Assembly: GCF_016801985.1 (NCBI RefSeq)
Contig: NZ_JAEVLS010000001.1
Span: forward strand, 248,001-312,000
Direction of reading: 5' to 3'
DNA length: 64,000 bases
Source: Steroidobacter gossypii
Lineage (GTDB): Bacteria; Pseudomonadota; Gammaproteobacteria; Steroidobacterales; Steroidobacteraceae
Each line of letters begins with the position of its first letter. Positions within the stretch are counted from its first letter, which is position 1. The position numbers and the translations under genes are program-made. Below the pieces are notes generated by a model that had not been told where the DNA came from, searched no databases, and saw nothing but the letters and a program-made list of their open reading frames with translations. Shown piece by piece: positions 33,397 to 42,386 of the stretch.

Positions 33397-34170
33397 CTAT
33401 CGCGGTGGGGCGCCGAGGCGGTTGCCGCCGTCGACGAGGATGAGTTCGCCGGTGACGGTGGGGGCGCCGGTGAGGAGCCAGACGGCGACGTCGGCGATGT
33501 CTTCGGGGGTGCTGGTTTTTTGCAGGGCGGAGTTGCTGGCGAAGCGGGTGCGGGCTTTGTCGTATTTGTCACCGATGGCTTGCTGGAGCCAGCGTGTTTC
33601 GACGAAGCCGGGACATACGGCATTCACGCGAATCTCCGGGCCAAGGGCCCGAGCCAAGCCCATGGTCATCGTGTTGAGCGCGCCCTTGGAAGCAGCGTAG
33701 GCGATGGAAGTGCCGATACTATCGATGCCGGCACGGGAAGAAACATTGACGATGGAGCCATGGCCTTGCTGCCGCATGCTCGGCTCCACGGCGCGAATCA
33801 TTTGGAACGCGCCGACCACATTCACGGAATAAACCTTTTGAAAGTCCTCCGCCGAGAGCGCGTTCAGATCGGCGTGATTGAACGCCACCTTGGTGATGCC
33901 GGCGTTGTTGATGAGCCCGTCGATGCGACCCCACTTCTGCAGCGTGGCATCCGCCATGCGCCGGCAATCCGCATCCTGAGAGACATCGGCGCGTATCAGC
34001 AACGTCTCGCCGCCATGCTTCTCACATTCGCGCGCAGTCTGCTGAGCTTCCGCTTCGCTCTTGGTGAAATTGATGACCGTGCGCCAGCCGCGCCGAGCGA
34101 GTTCCACCGCGCACGCTGCGCCGATACCCGTGGCCGAACCCGTGATGATGCAAACATTGCCGGCACTCAT
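33397..34170 (-). CDS. SDR oxidoreductase (FabG-like)
   Basis: A 257-residue classical SDR with cofactor loop [20 protein letters not shown] ([12 protein letters not shown]), catalytic Ser (IVNVSSRAG), Tyr-x3-Lys ([10 protein letters not shown]) and the C-terminal [11 protein letters not shown]. This profile suits NADP-dependent 3-oxoacyl reduction or sugar or alcohol oxidation; substrate is unknown. Its ATG overlaps the slipin stop by 4 bp (34167-34170), so it is translated as the third gene of the nfeD-slipin unit, an unusual partner. No signal peptide. Confidence 0.85.
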   Translation of the reverse strand: MSAGNVCIITGSATGIGAACAVELARRGWRTVINFTKSEAEAQQTARECEKHGGETLLIRADVSQDADCRRMADATLQKWGRIDGLINNAGITKVAFNHADLNALSAEDFQKVYSVNVVGAFQMIRAVEPSMRQQGHGSIVNVSSRAGIDSIGTSIAYAASKGALNTMTMGLARALGPEIRVNAVCPGFVETRWLQQAIGDKYDKARTRFASNSALQKTSTPEDIADVAVWLLTGAPTVTGELILVDGGNRLGAPPR

Positions 34171-34904
34171 TCTCGATCCAGAAGTGGCTTGATGAGATCC
34201 AATGGTAACGGGAACACCAGCGTGGTGGTGCGCTCGTTGGCGATATCGCTCAACGTTTGCAGATACCTCAACTGCATGGCGCGCGAATCGGCGCCGAGCG
34301 CCCGCGCCGCTTCCACCAGCATGGCGGCCGCCTGCTTCTCGCCTTCGGCGTGGATGATCTTAGCGCGCCGGGTGCGTTCGGCCTCGGCTTGCTTGGCCAT
34401 GGCGCGGATCATGGTTTCGTCGAGATCGACGTGCTTGATCTCGACGTTGGCCACCTTGATGCCCCACGCATCCGTGGCGTGATCGAGGATCTGCTGGATA
34501 TCCACGTTCAACTTGTCTCTCTGGCTCAACATCTCGTCGAGCTCGTGCTGGCCCAGCACCGAGCGCAACGTGGTCTGCGCCAGCTGGCTGGTGGCTTCGA
34601 ACGGGTTGGCGACCTGAATCACGGCGCTTGCCGGATCGACGATGCGGAAATACACGACCGCGTTGACTTTCACCGAGACGTTGTCGCGCGAAATGACATC
34701 CTGCGTGGGCACGTCGAGCACGATCGTGCGCAGGTCCATTTTTCTCATCTGCTGCACGATCGGAATCACGATGATCAGGCCGGGGCCGCGCGTTGCCGTG
34801 TAGCGGCCAAGCGTGAAGATCACGCCGCGCTCGTACTCGTTCAGGATGCGGATGGCGCTCAGGAGCAACAACACCACCAGGGCTACGGGGATGATCAGGT
34901 ACAT
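34167..34904 (-). CDS. Slipin (stomatin/SPFH family) membrane scaffold
   Basis: A 245-residue membrane-anchored SPFH protein that oligomerises in lipid microdomains. One N-terminal transmembrane segment ([15 protein letters not shown]) is followed by the SPFH domain, with family motifs [48 protein letters not shown] and [14 protein letters not shown], then a coiled-coil ([20 protein letters not shown]). ATG 34904 is chosen because GAGGA lies upstream and family members start just before the transmembrane helix; the open frame upstream belongs to the nfeD gene region. The nfeD-slipin pair is conserved across bacteria and archaea, the NfeD protease being reported to cleave stomatin C-termini. 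Confidence 0.9.
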   Translation of the reverse strand: MYLIIPVALVVLLLLSAIRILNEYERGVIFTLGRYTATRGPGLIIVIPIVQQMRKMDLRTIVLDVPTQDVISRDNVSVKVNAVVYFRIVDPASAVIQVANPFEATSQLAQTTLRSVLGQHELDEMLSQRDKLNVDIQQILDHATDAWGIKVANVEIKHVDLDETMIRAMAKQAEAERTRRAKIIHAEGEKQAAAMLVEAARALGADSRAMQLRYLQTLSDIANERTTTLVFPLPLDLIKPLLDRE

Positions 34905-34930
34905 CGTGCGATCCTCGTGAGGAACGAAAC

Positions 34931-36355
34931 CTAATTGAAAGGCATGACCTCGAGCGTCAGACCATCGACGCGCAGCACGCGCAATTTCTGACCTTTCTTG
35001 ACCGGCGCCTGCGTCACGGCGTTCCAGATCTCGCCGTGGATGTCGACGCGACCCTTGGCATCGAAATCCTCCAGCGCAATCGCTGTTCCCTGCAGCATCT
35101 GTTCGACGCCGGTTGTGACCCTCGCCTTCCGCGCGCGCATGAACACGCCGACGGTGAGCAACATGACAACCCCCGCGGCCAGAGCGACGCCGGCAATCAG
35201 GCCGCGCGCGATCTGGAATCCGGGCACTCCTTCGTCGAACAACAGGATGGAGCCGAACACGAACGCGGCGATGCCGCCAATGCCGAGCACACCGAAACTG
35301 GGTGCGAATGCCTCGCCGACGATCAATGCGATACCGAGCGCCATCAGTGCGAGGCCCGCGTAGTTGACGGACAAAATCTGGAATGCATACAGCGCGAGCA
35401 ACAGACACACCGCGCCCACCACGCCTGGCAGGATCGCGCCCGGGTTGTAGCCTTCGAGCAGCAATCCGTAGACACCGGCCAGCATCAGGAAATAGGCGAC
35501 GTTCGGATTGGTGAGCACGCTGAGCAGGCGTGTGCGCCAGTCGGCCTGAAATTCTTCGACGATCAGCCCGTCGGTCCGCAGCTCGACGACACCCTGCTGA
35601 GTGCGCACGCGGCGGCCGTCGATCTGCCGGAGCAAATCGGGCAGGTCGGTCGCGACGATATCGATGACGTTCTGCTCGAGCGCCTTGCTCGCCGTGAGGC
35701 TCACCGCCTGGCGCACGGCGGATTCCGCCCAGTCGGCATTCCGGTCGCGCAACTCGGCCAGACCGCGAATGAACGCGACCGAGTCGTTGATGGCTTTGCG
35801 CTCCGCCGCCGTGGCAGGTTCCGTCGCCGTGACATTCTCGTCGGTCTTATCGTCCTTAGCCTTGTCCTCCTTGGTTTCCTTTTCTTTGTTTTGCGGAGCC
35901 GGCTCACGAGGACCGCCCCCGCCGATCTGAATCGGCGTCGCCGCGCCCACGCTGGTCGCCGGCGCCATCGCGGCGATGTGACTGGCGTACAGCAAATATG
36001 TGCCCGCACTGGCCGCGCGCGCGCCGGAAGGCGAGACATAGATCGCCACTGGAACGGTGGAGCTGAGAATTTCCTGGACCATGTCGCGCGTCGCCGTGTC
36101 CAGGCCGCCAGGCGTGTCCATCTCGAGCACGAGCAATCGCGCATTGCGTTCGCGCGCATGCTCCAAACCTCGCGACAGAAAATCGCTGGTCGCCGGACCG
36201 ATGGCGTCGCGGATCTCGAGGCGCACTATCGAATTGCCGCCACCCTGAGGCGCTGACTCCTGCGCCGCGAGACACGCGGCTGCGGCCAGGAGCAGCAGCA
36301 GGCATCCTGACCAAACCGCCTTCGAGGCAAACCCGCCAGGTGTTCGCGCAATCAC
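34931..36355 (-). CDS. nfeD: NfeD-family membrane serine protease
   Basis: A 474-residue protein: signal peptide ([15 protein letters not shown]), ClpP-like protease domain (about 35-280), four or five transmembrane helices (about 290-420) and a C-terminal OB-fold ([19 protein letters not shown] onward). The catalytic Ser-Lys dyad is seen in [14 protein letters not shown] and [14 protein letters not shown] charged insertion of about 35 residues ([20 protein letters not shown] region) interrupts the protease domain. The start GTG 36355 is preferred over ATG 36505: AGGGGG lies four bases upstream and the signal peptide then sits at the N-terminus. It precedes the slipin gene by 26 bases, the usual order, and likely regulates it. 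Confidence 0.88.
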   Translation of the reverse strand: MIARTPGGFASKAVWSGCLLLLLAAAACLAAQESAPQGGGNSIVRLEIRDAIGPATSDFLSRGLEHARERNARLLVLEMDTPGGLDTATRDMVQEILSSTVPVAIYVSPSGARAASAGTYLLYASHIAAMAPATSVGAATPIQIGGGGPREPAPQNKEKETKEDKAKDDKTDENVTATEPATAAERKAINDSVAFIRGLAELRDRNADWAESAVRQAVSLTASKALEQNVIDIVATDLPDLLRQIDGRRVRTQQGVVELRTDGLIVEEFQADWRTRLLSVLTNPNVAYFLMLAGVYGLLLEGYNPGAILPGVVGAVCLLLALYAFQILSVNYAGLALMALGIALIVGEAFAPSFGVLGIGGIAAFVFGSILLFDEGVPGFQIARGLIAGVALAAGVVMLLTVGVFMRARKARVTTGVEQMLQGTAIALEDFDAKGRVDIHGEIWNAVTQAPVKKGQKLRVLRVDGLTLEVMPFN

Positions 36356-36635
36356 CGCACCCCCTACTCGAGTCAGGTGGATCCGCGCCGGTCCATGACC
36401 ATTGCAGTCAAAATAACCGCAACTGGCAATGTGTGCGAGCACATCGCGGCGCACGACAGCATCGGGATTCTCGAACCGACGCGATAGTTCCTGACGGCTC
36501 AGCAAATTACGTCATCTGCACCGCTCCGCCCGAGCGCGTGCACGAGGCGCCGCGTGAAGTTTGTGAGCAGCCTGGAACCTGATGTCCGCACGTGCGTCGA
36601 TCCATAGCTACAGCGGCCATCGAGGAGAACCCCCC

Positions 36636-37421
36636 ATGCTGCGACCTCTGTCTTCCTTACAAAAATTCGCGATCCGCGCGGTCGATGGCGATATCGGCGC
36701 GGTCGCCGACTGTTACTTCGACGATCGGCAGTGGGTGGTGCGCTATCTGGTGGTGGATACGCAGCGCTGGCTGCCCGGCAGCCGCAAGGTGCTCATCTCG
36801 CCGTACTCGGTCAGCGGGATCGATTGGCAGAACGAGTGCGTGAACGTCTCGATCACCCGCGAACAGGTGAAATCCAGCCCGTCGATCGACCTGGACAAGC
36901 CGGTGTCGCGCCAGCACGAAACAGATTTCCTGGACTACTACGGCTACCCGTACTACTGGGGCGGCGGAATGCTTTGGGGCGTAGCGGCTTCTCCGGCCAT
37001 CGCTCGCCCGCCGGCCGGCCCGGAAATGGAACGCGAACTGCGGCAGCGGCGCGAAGCGGAGGATGCGGACCCGCACCTGCGCAGCGCCGACTACGTGAGC
37101 GGTTATAACATCCAGGCACGCGACGGCGTGATCGGTCACGTCGACGATTTCATTTTCGACGAGCAGAGCTGGGAGGTGCGCTTCTTCGTCATCGACACGC
37201 GCAACTGGCTGCCCGGCCGGCACGTAGTGCTGGCCACCGAGTGGATCGAAGAGGTGAACTGGGAGCAGAGCCTGGTGCACGTGCCATTGACCCGCGACGC
37301 CATTCGCGCAAGTCCCGAATGGGACGAGGACGAATCGCTCAGCGAGAGCGCGGAACAGAGTCTATATGCGCACTACGGCAGGACTCGCGACGTCGGCCTT
37401 CGCAGCCAACGACACAGGTAG
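36636..37421 (+). CDS. Double PRC-barrel domain protein
   Basis: A 261-residue cytosolic protein with two PRC-barrel domains (residues about 1-85 and 148-235) sharing the repeats AVDGDIGAVADCYFDDRQW / ARDGVIGHVDDFIFDEQSW and VVDTQRWLPGSRKVL / VIDTRNWLPGRHVVL. A tyrosine-glycine-rich linker (DYYGYPYYWGGGMLWG) joins them and the C-terminus is acidic. GAGGAG upstream of ATG 36636 supports this start over the longer frame from 36582. PRC-barrel proteins bind RNA or photosystem and ribosome factors, or tune membrane complexes; this one cannot be assigned. Divergent from nfeD across 280 bases. Confidence 0.82.
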   Translation: MLRPLSSLQKFAIRAVDGDIGAVADCYFDDRQWVVRYLVVDTQRWLPGSRKVLISPYSVSGIDWQNECVNVSITREQVKSSPSIDLDKPVSRQHETDFLDYYGYPYYWGGGMLWGVAASPAIARPPAGPEMERELRQRREAEDADPHLRSADYVSGYNIQARDGVIGHVDDFIFDEQSWEVRFFVIDTRNWLPGRHVVLATEWIEEVNWEQSLVHVPLTRDAIRASPEWDEDESLSESAEQSLYAHYGRTRDVGLRSQRHR

Positions 37422-37432
37422 ATCAATCGGGT

Positions 37433-37924
37433 TCAGCCGACCGCGCGACGCTGCACGTGAACGCCGGCGGCGTCAACGGCGCCTTGATAGGCGACTGTGA
37501 AATCATCGAACGCAGTCAGCGCGACATCCAGGTCCGCGTCTTCTGGCAATTCGAAGGTATCGAAGCCACAGCGCGCCAGATAGAACAGCTGATCGCGCTG
37601 GATCTTGCCCACCGCGCGCAATTCGCCGGTGAACTTGTAACGCGTGCGAAGCAACGCTGCCTGGCTGTAGCCGCGGCCTTCGGCGATGCCGCTGAACTCG
37701 ATGGCGATCAGCCCGATGCGGGTGAAATCGTTCTTCAGCTCCGCAATTGGGTCGGTGGGGCCCAGGCGCACGCCCAGCCGGCCATCCCATAGCCACCACT
37801 GTTCGCGCTCTGCCTGCCAGCGCGCGAACGGCAGGATCAGCGCGCGCTCGCGGCCGACCGGATCCTCGTCGGCGTAACGCCACTCATCGACGATGACTTC
37901 ACGCTGCTTGATGAGACGGCGCAT
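37433..37924 (-). CDS. DUF934 protein, partner of sulfite reductase
   Basis: A 163-residue protein of the DUF934 family: start MRRLIKQREVIVDEWRYADE, the GVRLGPTDPIAEL segment, and the diagnostic TGELRAVGKIQRDQLFYLARCGFD. The family is nearly always encoded right after cysI, and is thought to be an accessory or electron-transfer-related component of sulfite reduction; the reaction is not established. The start at ATG 37924 lies 26 bases inside the cysI coding end, so translation is coupled. It is the terminal gene of the cysI unit and converges with the PRC-barrel gene. Confidence 0.9.
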   Translation of the reverse strand: MRRLIKQREVIVDEWRYADEDPVGRERALILPFARWQAEREQWWLWDGRLGVRLGPTDPIAELKNDFTRIGLIAIEFSGIAEGRGYSQAALLRTRYKFTGELRAVGKIQRDQLFYLARCGFDTFELPEDADLDVALTAFDDFTVAYQGAVDAAGVHVQRRAVG

Positions 37925-39557
37925 AAACCCTGGCCTTGAACGGAGCGATGCCGATGCGACGGACGGTGTCGAGGAAACGTTCCTCGTCCTGCCGTTGCTC
38001 GACGTAAACTTCCAGAATGCGTTCGATGGTGAGAGCGACGTCGTCGTGCGCGACGGACGGGCCGATCACCTTGCCCAGCGAGGCGTCCTGACCGCCGGTC
38101 GAACCGCCGAGCGTGATCTGATACCACTCCTCGCCGTCCTTATCGACGCCGAGCACGCCGATGTGACCGACTGAATGATGGCCGCAGCCATTCATGCAGC
38201 CGGACATCTTCAGTTGGATCTCACCGAGATCGTAGATGTAATCGAGACTGTCGAAACGCTCGTTGATCTGCTTGGCGAGCGGAATCGAGCGCGCATTGGC
38301 CAGCGCGCAGAAATCGCCGCCGGGGCAGCAGACCATGTCGGTCAGCGTGCCGATGTTCGGCGTCGCCAGATCGATCAGCTTCAGTTCCTGCCACAGCGCG
38401 AACAGATCGCTCTGCTTCACGTGCGCGAACACCACGTTCTGATCGTGGGTCGAGCGAATCTCGCTCAGCGAATACTGTTCCGCCAGATCGGCAACGCGAT
38501 CCAGCTCGTCGGCCGTGATATCGCCCGGCGGACGCGTCGGCGACTTCAGTGACAGGAACACAGCTCGATAGCCCGCCGCCTTGTGCTTGCGGGTGTTGTA
38601 CTGGTACCAGCGGCGGAACTCCTCCGGCTTGCCGGTGACCACGTCCTGGTCCTGCAGCGCTTCGTAGTTCTTCGGCGCGAAGAACGCTCTGATGCGCTCG
38701 AAACCCGCGGCGTCGAACACCGGCGCGCTGTCCTTGGCGGCCGCGAATTCCTCTTCGACCAGCTCGCGGAATTTCGCCGGGCCGATCGCCTTCACCAGGA
38801 TCTTGATACGCGCCTTGTGAATGTTGTCGCGACGACCTTCGAGGTTGTACACGCGCAGGATGGCTTCCAGATACGCGAGCAGATCCTGCTTCGGCAGGAA
38901 CTCGCGAATCACGTGGCCGATCATCGGCGCGCGACCCAAGCCGCCGCCGACCAGCACTTCGAAGCCGACTTCGCCCTGCTCGTTCTTCACCAGATGCAGG
39001 CCGACGTCGTGCACGCGTGAAGCAGCGCGATCCTGCGGCGAACCGGTAATCGCGATCTTGAACTTGCGGGGCAGATACGAGAATTCAGGATGCAGCGTCG
39101 CCCACTGACGCACGTATTCGCACCAGGGGCGCGGATCTTCCAGCTCGTCGCTGGCGACACCTGCCAGGTGATCGGCCGTCACGTTACGAATGCAGTTGCC
39201 GCTGGTCTGAATACCATGCAACTGCACCGTCGCGAGCAGCGCGAGAATGTCCGGCACCAGCTCCAGCTTCGGCCAGTTGAACTGCATGTTCTGGCGCGTG
39301 GAGAAGTGGCCATAGCCCTTGTCGTACTCGCGCGCGATGCGAGCGAGCATGCGCACCTGCGCCGGTCGCAACAGGCCGTACGGGATCGAAATACGCAGCA
39401 TGGGTGCGTGTTTCTGGATGTACAGGCCGTTGCGCAGACGCAGGGACTTGAAGTCGTCGTCGGACAACTGGCCCGCCAGGAAACGCCGCGTCTGGTCCCG
39501 ATACTGGGCGACGCGCTGGTCCACGAGCGCTTGGTCGATCTGGTCGTACTGATACAT
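37899..39557 (-). CDS. cysI: Sulfite reductase hemoprotein (nitrite/sulfite reductase family)
   Basis: A 552-residue siroheme and 4Fe-4S enzyme reducing sulfite to sulfide. Two ferredoxin-like half-domains (about 50-120 and 330-400) flank catalytic regions. Cluster ligands are Cys411 and Cys417 (CCPGGDFCALA) and Cys454 and Cys458 (KMSGCMNGCGHHSVG). STRQNMQFNW and ATVQLHGIQTSGNCIRNVT are siroheme-binding motifs. No separate cysJ flavoprotein lies nearby, so electrons probably come from ferredoxin or through DUF934. Length is normal. It forms a unit with DUF934 and supplies sulfide for CysK; siroheme comes from CysG, encoded about 9 kb upstream. Confidence 0.93.
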   Translation of the reverse strand: MYQYDQIDQALVDQRVAQYRDQTRRFLAGQLSDDDFKSLRLRNGLYIQKHAPMLRISIPYGLLRPAQVRMLARIAREYDKGYGHFSTRQNMQFNWPKLELVPDILALLATVQLHGIQTSGNCIRNVTADHLAGVASDELEDPRPWCEYVRQWATLHPEFSYLPRKFKIAITGSPQDRAASRVHDVGLHLVKNEQGEVGFEVLVGGGLGRAPMIGHVIREFLPKQDLLAYLEAILRVYNLEGRRDNIHKARIKILVKAIGPAKFRELVEEEFAAAKDSAPVFDAAGFERIRAFFAPKNYEALQDQDVVTGKPEEFRRWYQYNTRKHKAAGYRAVFLSLKSPTRPPGDITADELDRVADLAEQYSLSEIRSTHDQNVVFAHVKQSDLFALWQELKLIDLATPNIGTLTDMVCCPGGDFCALANARSIPLAKQINERFDSLDYIYDLGEIQLKMSGCMNGCGHHSVGHIGVLGVDKDGEEWYQITLGGSTGGQDASLGKVIGPSVAHDDVALTIERILEVYVEQRQDEERFLDTVRRIGIAPFKARVYAPSHQAA

Positions 39558-39638
39558 GGTGCGCGACTGTAAGCCCGCTCTGTGAAAGCAGAAATTCGAC
39601 TTGGTAATGAACAGATGACGGTTAGAAAGGAGTCACAA

Positions 39639-39661
39639 GGATCAACGACTTAGGTTGATCC
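39639..39661. repeat. Perfect 8-bp inverted repeat upstream of cysI
   Basis: GGATCAAC (39639-39646) and GTTGATCC (39654-39661) flank the 7-base loop GACTTAG, 82 bases upstream of the cysI start and 35 bases after the tesB stop. It could terminate the tesB transcript or serve as an operator for cysI; no T-run is evident on the minus strand. Confidence 0.4.
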
Positions 39662-39695
39662 CAACCCCTCGGCGCGGCGCTCGGGCAGCATCGAT

Positions 39696-40571
39696 TCAGC
39701 GGCTTTGGGCGACTTCCCCGATGCGCCGGACCAGCCCTTCCTGGGCGGTCGACGCCACCAGCCGGCCGTCCCGGCTGAACAAGCTGCCTCGTGCGAAGCC
39801 ACGAGCGCCCGAGGCGGTCGGGCTGTCGGTCACATACAGCAGCCATTCGTCCGGCCGCGCCGGCCGGTGGAACCACATTGCGTGATCGATGCTCGCCATC
39901 TGCAATTGCTCGCGCTCGTTGGTCATGCGCGCATCCATGCTGGCCGCGCCCAGCAGGAAGTAATCCGAGGTATAGGCGAGCAGGCATTGATGCAGGATCG
40001 GATCGTCGGGCACGCGATCCTTCAGCCGAATCCAGACCTTGATGCGCGGCTCGCGCGGAATCTCGGCGAGGGGATCGGGCAACTCGGCCGGACGGAAATC
40101 GAATGGATGTTCGTGTTTGCGGAACGGATTCGGACGATCCGGCGCTTTGCGCTTGAGCTCCTCCACCGCGGTCATCAGATCCGGCAGCGACTCGGGATCG
40201 GGCACTTCGGGCATCTCGCCCTGCCGATCGATGGCGGCTTGTTCCGTTTGAAAAGAGGCCGACATGTGAAAGATCTGCTCGCCATGCTGAATGGCGACCA
40301 CGCGGCGCGACGAGAAGCTCTTGCCGTCGCGACTGCGATCCACCTCGTAAACGATGGGATGATCGGGATCGCCGGCGCGCAAGAAATACGCATGCAATGA
40401 ATGCACTTGCCGGCCTTCGATGGTGGCGTACGCCGCCGCCAGCGCCTGGCCGAGCACTTGCCCGCCGAACACGCGCCGGCCGCCGGGGTCCCGGCTCTCG
40501 CCGCGAAACAAATCGACTTCCAATCGCTCCAGCTTCAACACCTGGAGCAGATCGGTCAGCAGCGGGTTCAC
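39696..40571 (-). CDS. tesB: Acyl-CoA thioesterase II
   Basis: A 291-residue double-hotdog thioesterase hydrolysing acyl-CoA to free fatty acid and CoA. Motifs: [19 protein letters not shown] at the first hotdog, [20 protein letters not shown], and the second hotdog DAMRTNERE-like [26 protein letters not shown] and [16 protein letters not shown] containing the family catalytic Asp, Thr and Gln region. Start is GTG 40571, overlapping the flavoprotein stop by 4 bp (GTGA). Role in beta-oxidation or trimming long-chain acyl-CoA is inferred from family. Length is normal. Confidence 0.93.
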   Translation of the reverse strand: MNPLLTDLLQVLKLERLEVDLFRGESRDPGGRRVFGGQVLGQALAAAYATIEGRQVHSLHAYFLRAGDPDHPIVYEVDRSRDGKSFSSRRVVAIQHGEQIFHMSASFQTEQAAIDRQGEMPEVPDPESLPDLMTAVEELKRKAPDRPNPFRKHEHPFDFRPAELPDPLAEIPREPRIKVWIRLKDRVPDDPILHQCLLAYTSDYFLLGAASMDARMTNEREQLQMASIDHAMWFHRPARPDEWLLYVTDSPTASGARGFARGSLFSRDGRLVASTAQEGLVRRIGEVAQSR

Positions 40572-41650
40572 GATGTCTGCTCTCCGGTGACGCCCAGCCG
40601 CTTCTGCATGATGGGGCTGGTGGTCGTGTACTGCAGCGGGATTCTTTTCGCCGGATTCAGATGCGCGGCCACCGCGAACGCGGCCAGCGCTGCTTCATGG
40701 AAGCCCGACAGAATCAGCTTCTTCTTGCCGGGATAGGTGTTGATGTCGCCCACCGCGAAAATGCCCGGCACGCTGGTCTGGAATTTTTCGGTGTCGACCT
40801 GGATGGCGCGCTTGTCCAGCGCCAGGCCCCACTCCGCGATCGGCCCGAGTTTGGGATGCAGGCCGAAGAACACCAGCGCGCGCTCGCCGTGCAGATCTTC
40901 CAGCTCGCCATCGTTTCTTTTGACGCGCACGCCTTTGAATTCACCGTTCTCGGTGATCAGCGACTGCGCGATCGCTTCGACATAGCGCATGCTTCCGGAC
41001 GCGACCAGATCTCGCATCTTCGCAACCGAGGCCGGAGCTGCGCGAAATTCAGCGCGACGATGCACCAATGTCAGGCTCCGCGCCTTGCCCGCCAGCTCCA
41101 ATGTCCAGTCCAGCGCCGAATCGCCGCCGCCGAAAATCAGCAGATGCTTGCCGGTGAACTCCGAGGAGTTCTTCACCTTGTAATGAATGCTTTGTCCTTC
41201 GAACGCTTCGACGCCTTCACAACCGAGCCGTCGCGGCTGAAACGAGCCGAGCCCGCCGGCGATGATCACGGTCTTGGCATGAAAGCGCGTGTCGAGCGAC
41301 GTCTTGAGCAGGAAGGTATGGTCGGGCAGCACTTTGAGCTCGGTGACTTCCTGTCCCAGATGAAACTGCGCATTGAACGGCTTGGCCTGTTGTAACAGCC
41401 GATCGACCAGCTCCTGCGCGCCACACACCGGCAACGCCGGGATGTCGTAAATCGGTTTCTCGGGATACAGCTCGCTGCACTGGCCGCCGGGATGCTGGAG
41501 TGAGTCGATGATGTGGGCGCGAATGCCCAGCAGGCCCAGCTCGAAGATTTGAAACAGGCCGCAGGGGCCCGCGCCGACGATGACCGCATCCGCTTGAATC
41601 GCGCCGTCGACATCGGCGCCTGTCGCGTTATCACTCACATTGGTGCTCAA
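40568..41650 (-). CDS. Thioredoxin-reductase-like ferredoxin--NADP reductase
   Basis: A 360-residue two-domain flavoprotein of the FNR/TrxR class (type 2 ferredoxin-NADP reductase). FAD site [20 protein letters not shown]; flavin-stacking [24 protein letters not shown] site [17 protein letters not shown]-terminal [18 protein letters not shown]. It lacks the CxxC redox pair of true thioredoxin reductase. I prefer TTG 41650 because a GGGGAGAG ribosome site lies seven bases upstream; the ATG of the longer frame (41725) lacks one. Such reductases supply electrons to ferredoxin or to Fe-S oxygenases; a link to sulfite reductase is possible but not shown. Cotranscribed with tesB. Confidence 0.85.
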   Translation of the reverse strand: MSTNVSDNATGADVDGAIQADAVIVGAGPCGLFQIFELGLLGIRAHIIDSLQHPGGQCSELYPEKPIYDIPALPVCGAQELVDRLLQQAKPFNAQFHLGQEVTELKVLPDHTFLLKTSLDTRFHAKTVIIAGGLGSFQPRRLGCEGVEAFEGQSIHYKVKNSSEFTGKHLLIFGGGDSALDWTLELAGKARSLTLVHRRAEFRAAPASVAKMRDLVASGSMRYVEAIAQSLITENGEFKGVRVKRNDGELEDLHGERALVFFGLHPKLGPIAEWGLALDKRAIQVDTEKFQTSVPGIFAVGDINTYPGKKKLILSGFHEAALAAFAVAAHLNPAKRIPLQYTTTSPIMQKRLGVTGEQTS

Positions 41651-41725
41651 AACTGCTCTCCCCTCGAGTGTAGCGATGACGGCCGTCGATTCTACACGGG
41701 CCGCCCGTTCCACACCGCGCGCCAT

Positions 41726-41759
41726 CTGACAGAGATGTCAGCTGTCGGTCAGCTGACCG
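41726..41759. promoter_or_regulatory. Two adjacent dyads in a divergent promoter region
   Basis: CTGACA (41726-41731) with TGTCAG (41736-41741) makes a dyad spaced by GAGA, and immediately after it CGGTCAGCTGACCG (41746-41759) is a perfect 14-bp palindrome. Both share the TCAG/CTGA core. They lie 76 bases upstream of the flavoprotein start and about 130 bases before the molybdenum hydroxylase start, so either or both genes could be controlled. The regulator is unknown. Confidence 0.45.
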
Positions 41760-41888
41760 CCAGCGCAGCGCCCACTACCCATCGTGAGGCGATGAGTCGC
41801 CATCGAAGTGCGGTCGGCTGCATTGTCGCTCATGGGATGCCGTGAAAGAATCGGTAGCTCCGTCCCAGCTGTAAGCCAGGAAATGTCC

Positions 41889-42371
41889 ATGCGCTTGAAC
41901 ATCAACGGCAAAGAACATGTCGTCAACGACGTCGCCGAGGACACGCCGCTGCTGTGGGTCCTGCGCGATCACCTCGGGCTCGTCGGCGCCAAGTATGGCT
42001 GTGGCGTCGCTCTGTGCGGAGCTTGCACCGTGCATCTCAACGGTGCGCCGGTGCGATCCTGCTCCATTCGCGCGAGCGCAGTCGAAGGCCAGCAAATCAC
42101 CACCATCGAAGGGCTGGCCAGCCAGGATGGAAAGTTGAATGCAGTGCAGGCCGCATGGATCGAGCACGATGTCGCTCAATGTGGTTACTGCCAGGCAGGC
42201 CAGATCATGGCCGCCACCGCGCTGCTCAAGAGCAATCCCAAACCCACCGATGCCGACATCGACTCCGCCATGGCGGGCAATCTGTGTCGCTGCGGTACTT
42301 ACACGCGCATTCGCAAAGCCATTCACGCCGCTGCCGAGAAGCTGAGCGGCGAGATGGTGAGCCAGAACTGA
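41889..42371 (+). CDS. 2Fe-2S subunit of a molybdenum hydroxylase (isoquinoline 1-oxidoreductase alpha type)
   Basis: A 160-residue electron-transfer subunit with two iron-sulfur sites: plant-type [2Fe-2S] at Cys38, Cys43, Cys46, Cys58 ([17 protein letters not shown]) and the xanthine-oxidase-type at Cys98, Cys101, Cys133, Cys135 ([21 protein letters not shown]). All eight ligands are present. Start ATG 41889 is preferred because AGGA lies seven bases upstream. No FAD subunit gene follows, which fits the isoquinoline oxidoreductase branch, where electrons go to a cytochrome or other acceptor. Fifteen bases separate it from the catalytic subunit. Confidence 0.9.
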   Translation: MRLNINGKEHVVNDVAEDTPLLWVLRDHLGLVGAKYGCGVALCGACTVHLNGAPVRSCSIRASAVEGQQITTIEGLASQDGKLNAVQAAWIEHDVAQCGYCQAGQIMAATALLKSNPKPTDADIDSAMAGNLCRCGTYTRIRKAIHAAAEKLSGEMVSQN

Positions 42372-42386
42372 TTCGGGGGTGTAGAG

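Noticed and set aside
36356-36505. Possible 50-residue N-terminal extension of NfeD from ATG 36505
   Set aside because: It would place the signal peptide 50 residues inside the protein. GTG 36355 has AGGGGG just upstream and gives a normal signal peptide.
36582-36635. Longer start for the PRC-barrel protein
   Set aside because: The added residues are not PRC-like, whereas ATG 36636 has a GAGGAG ribosome site at the right distance.
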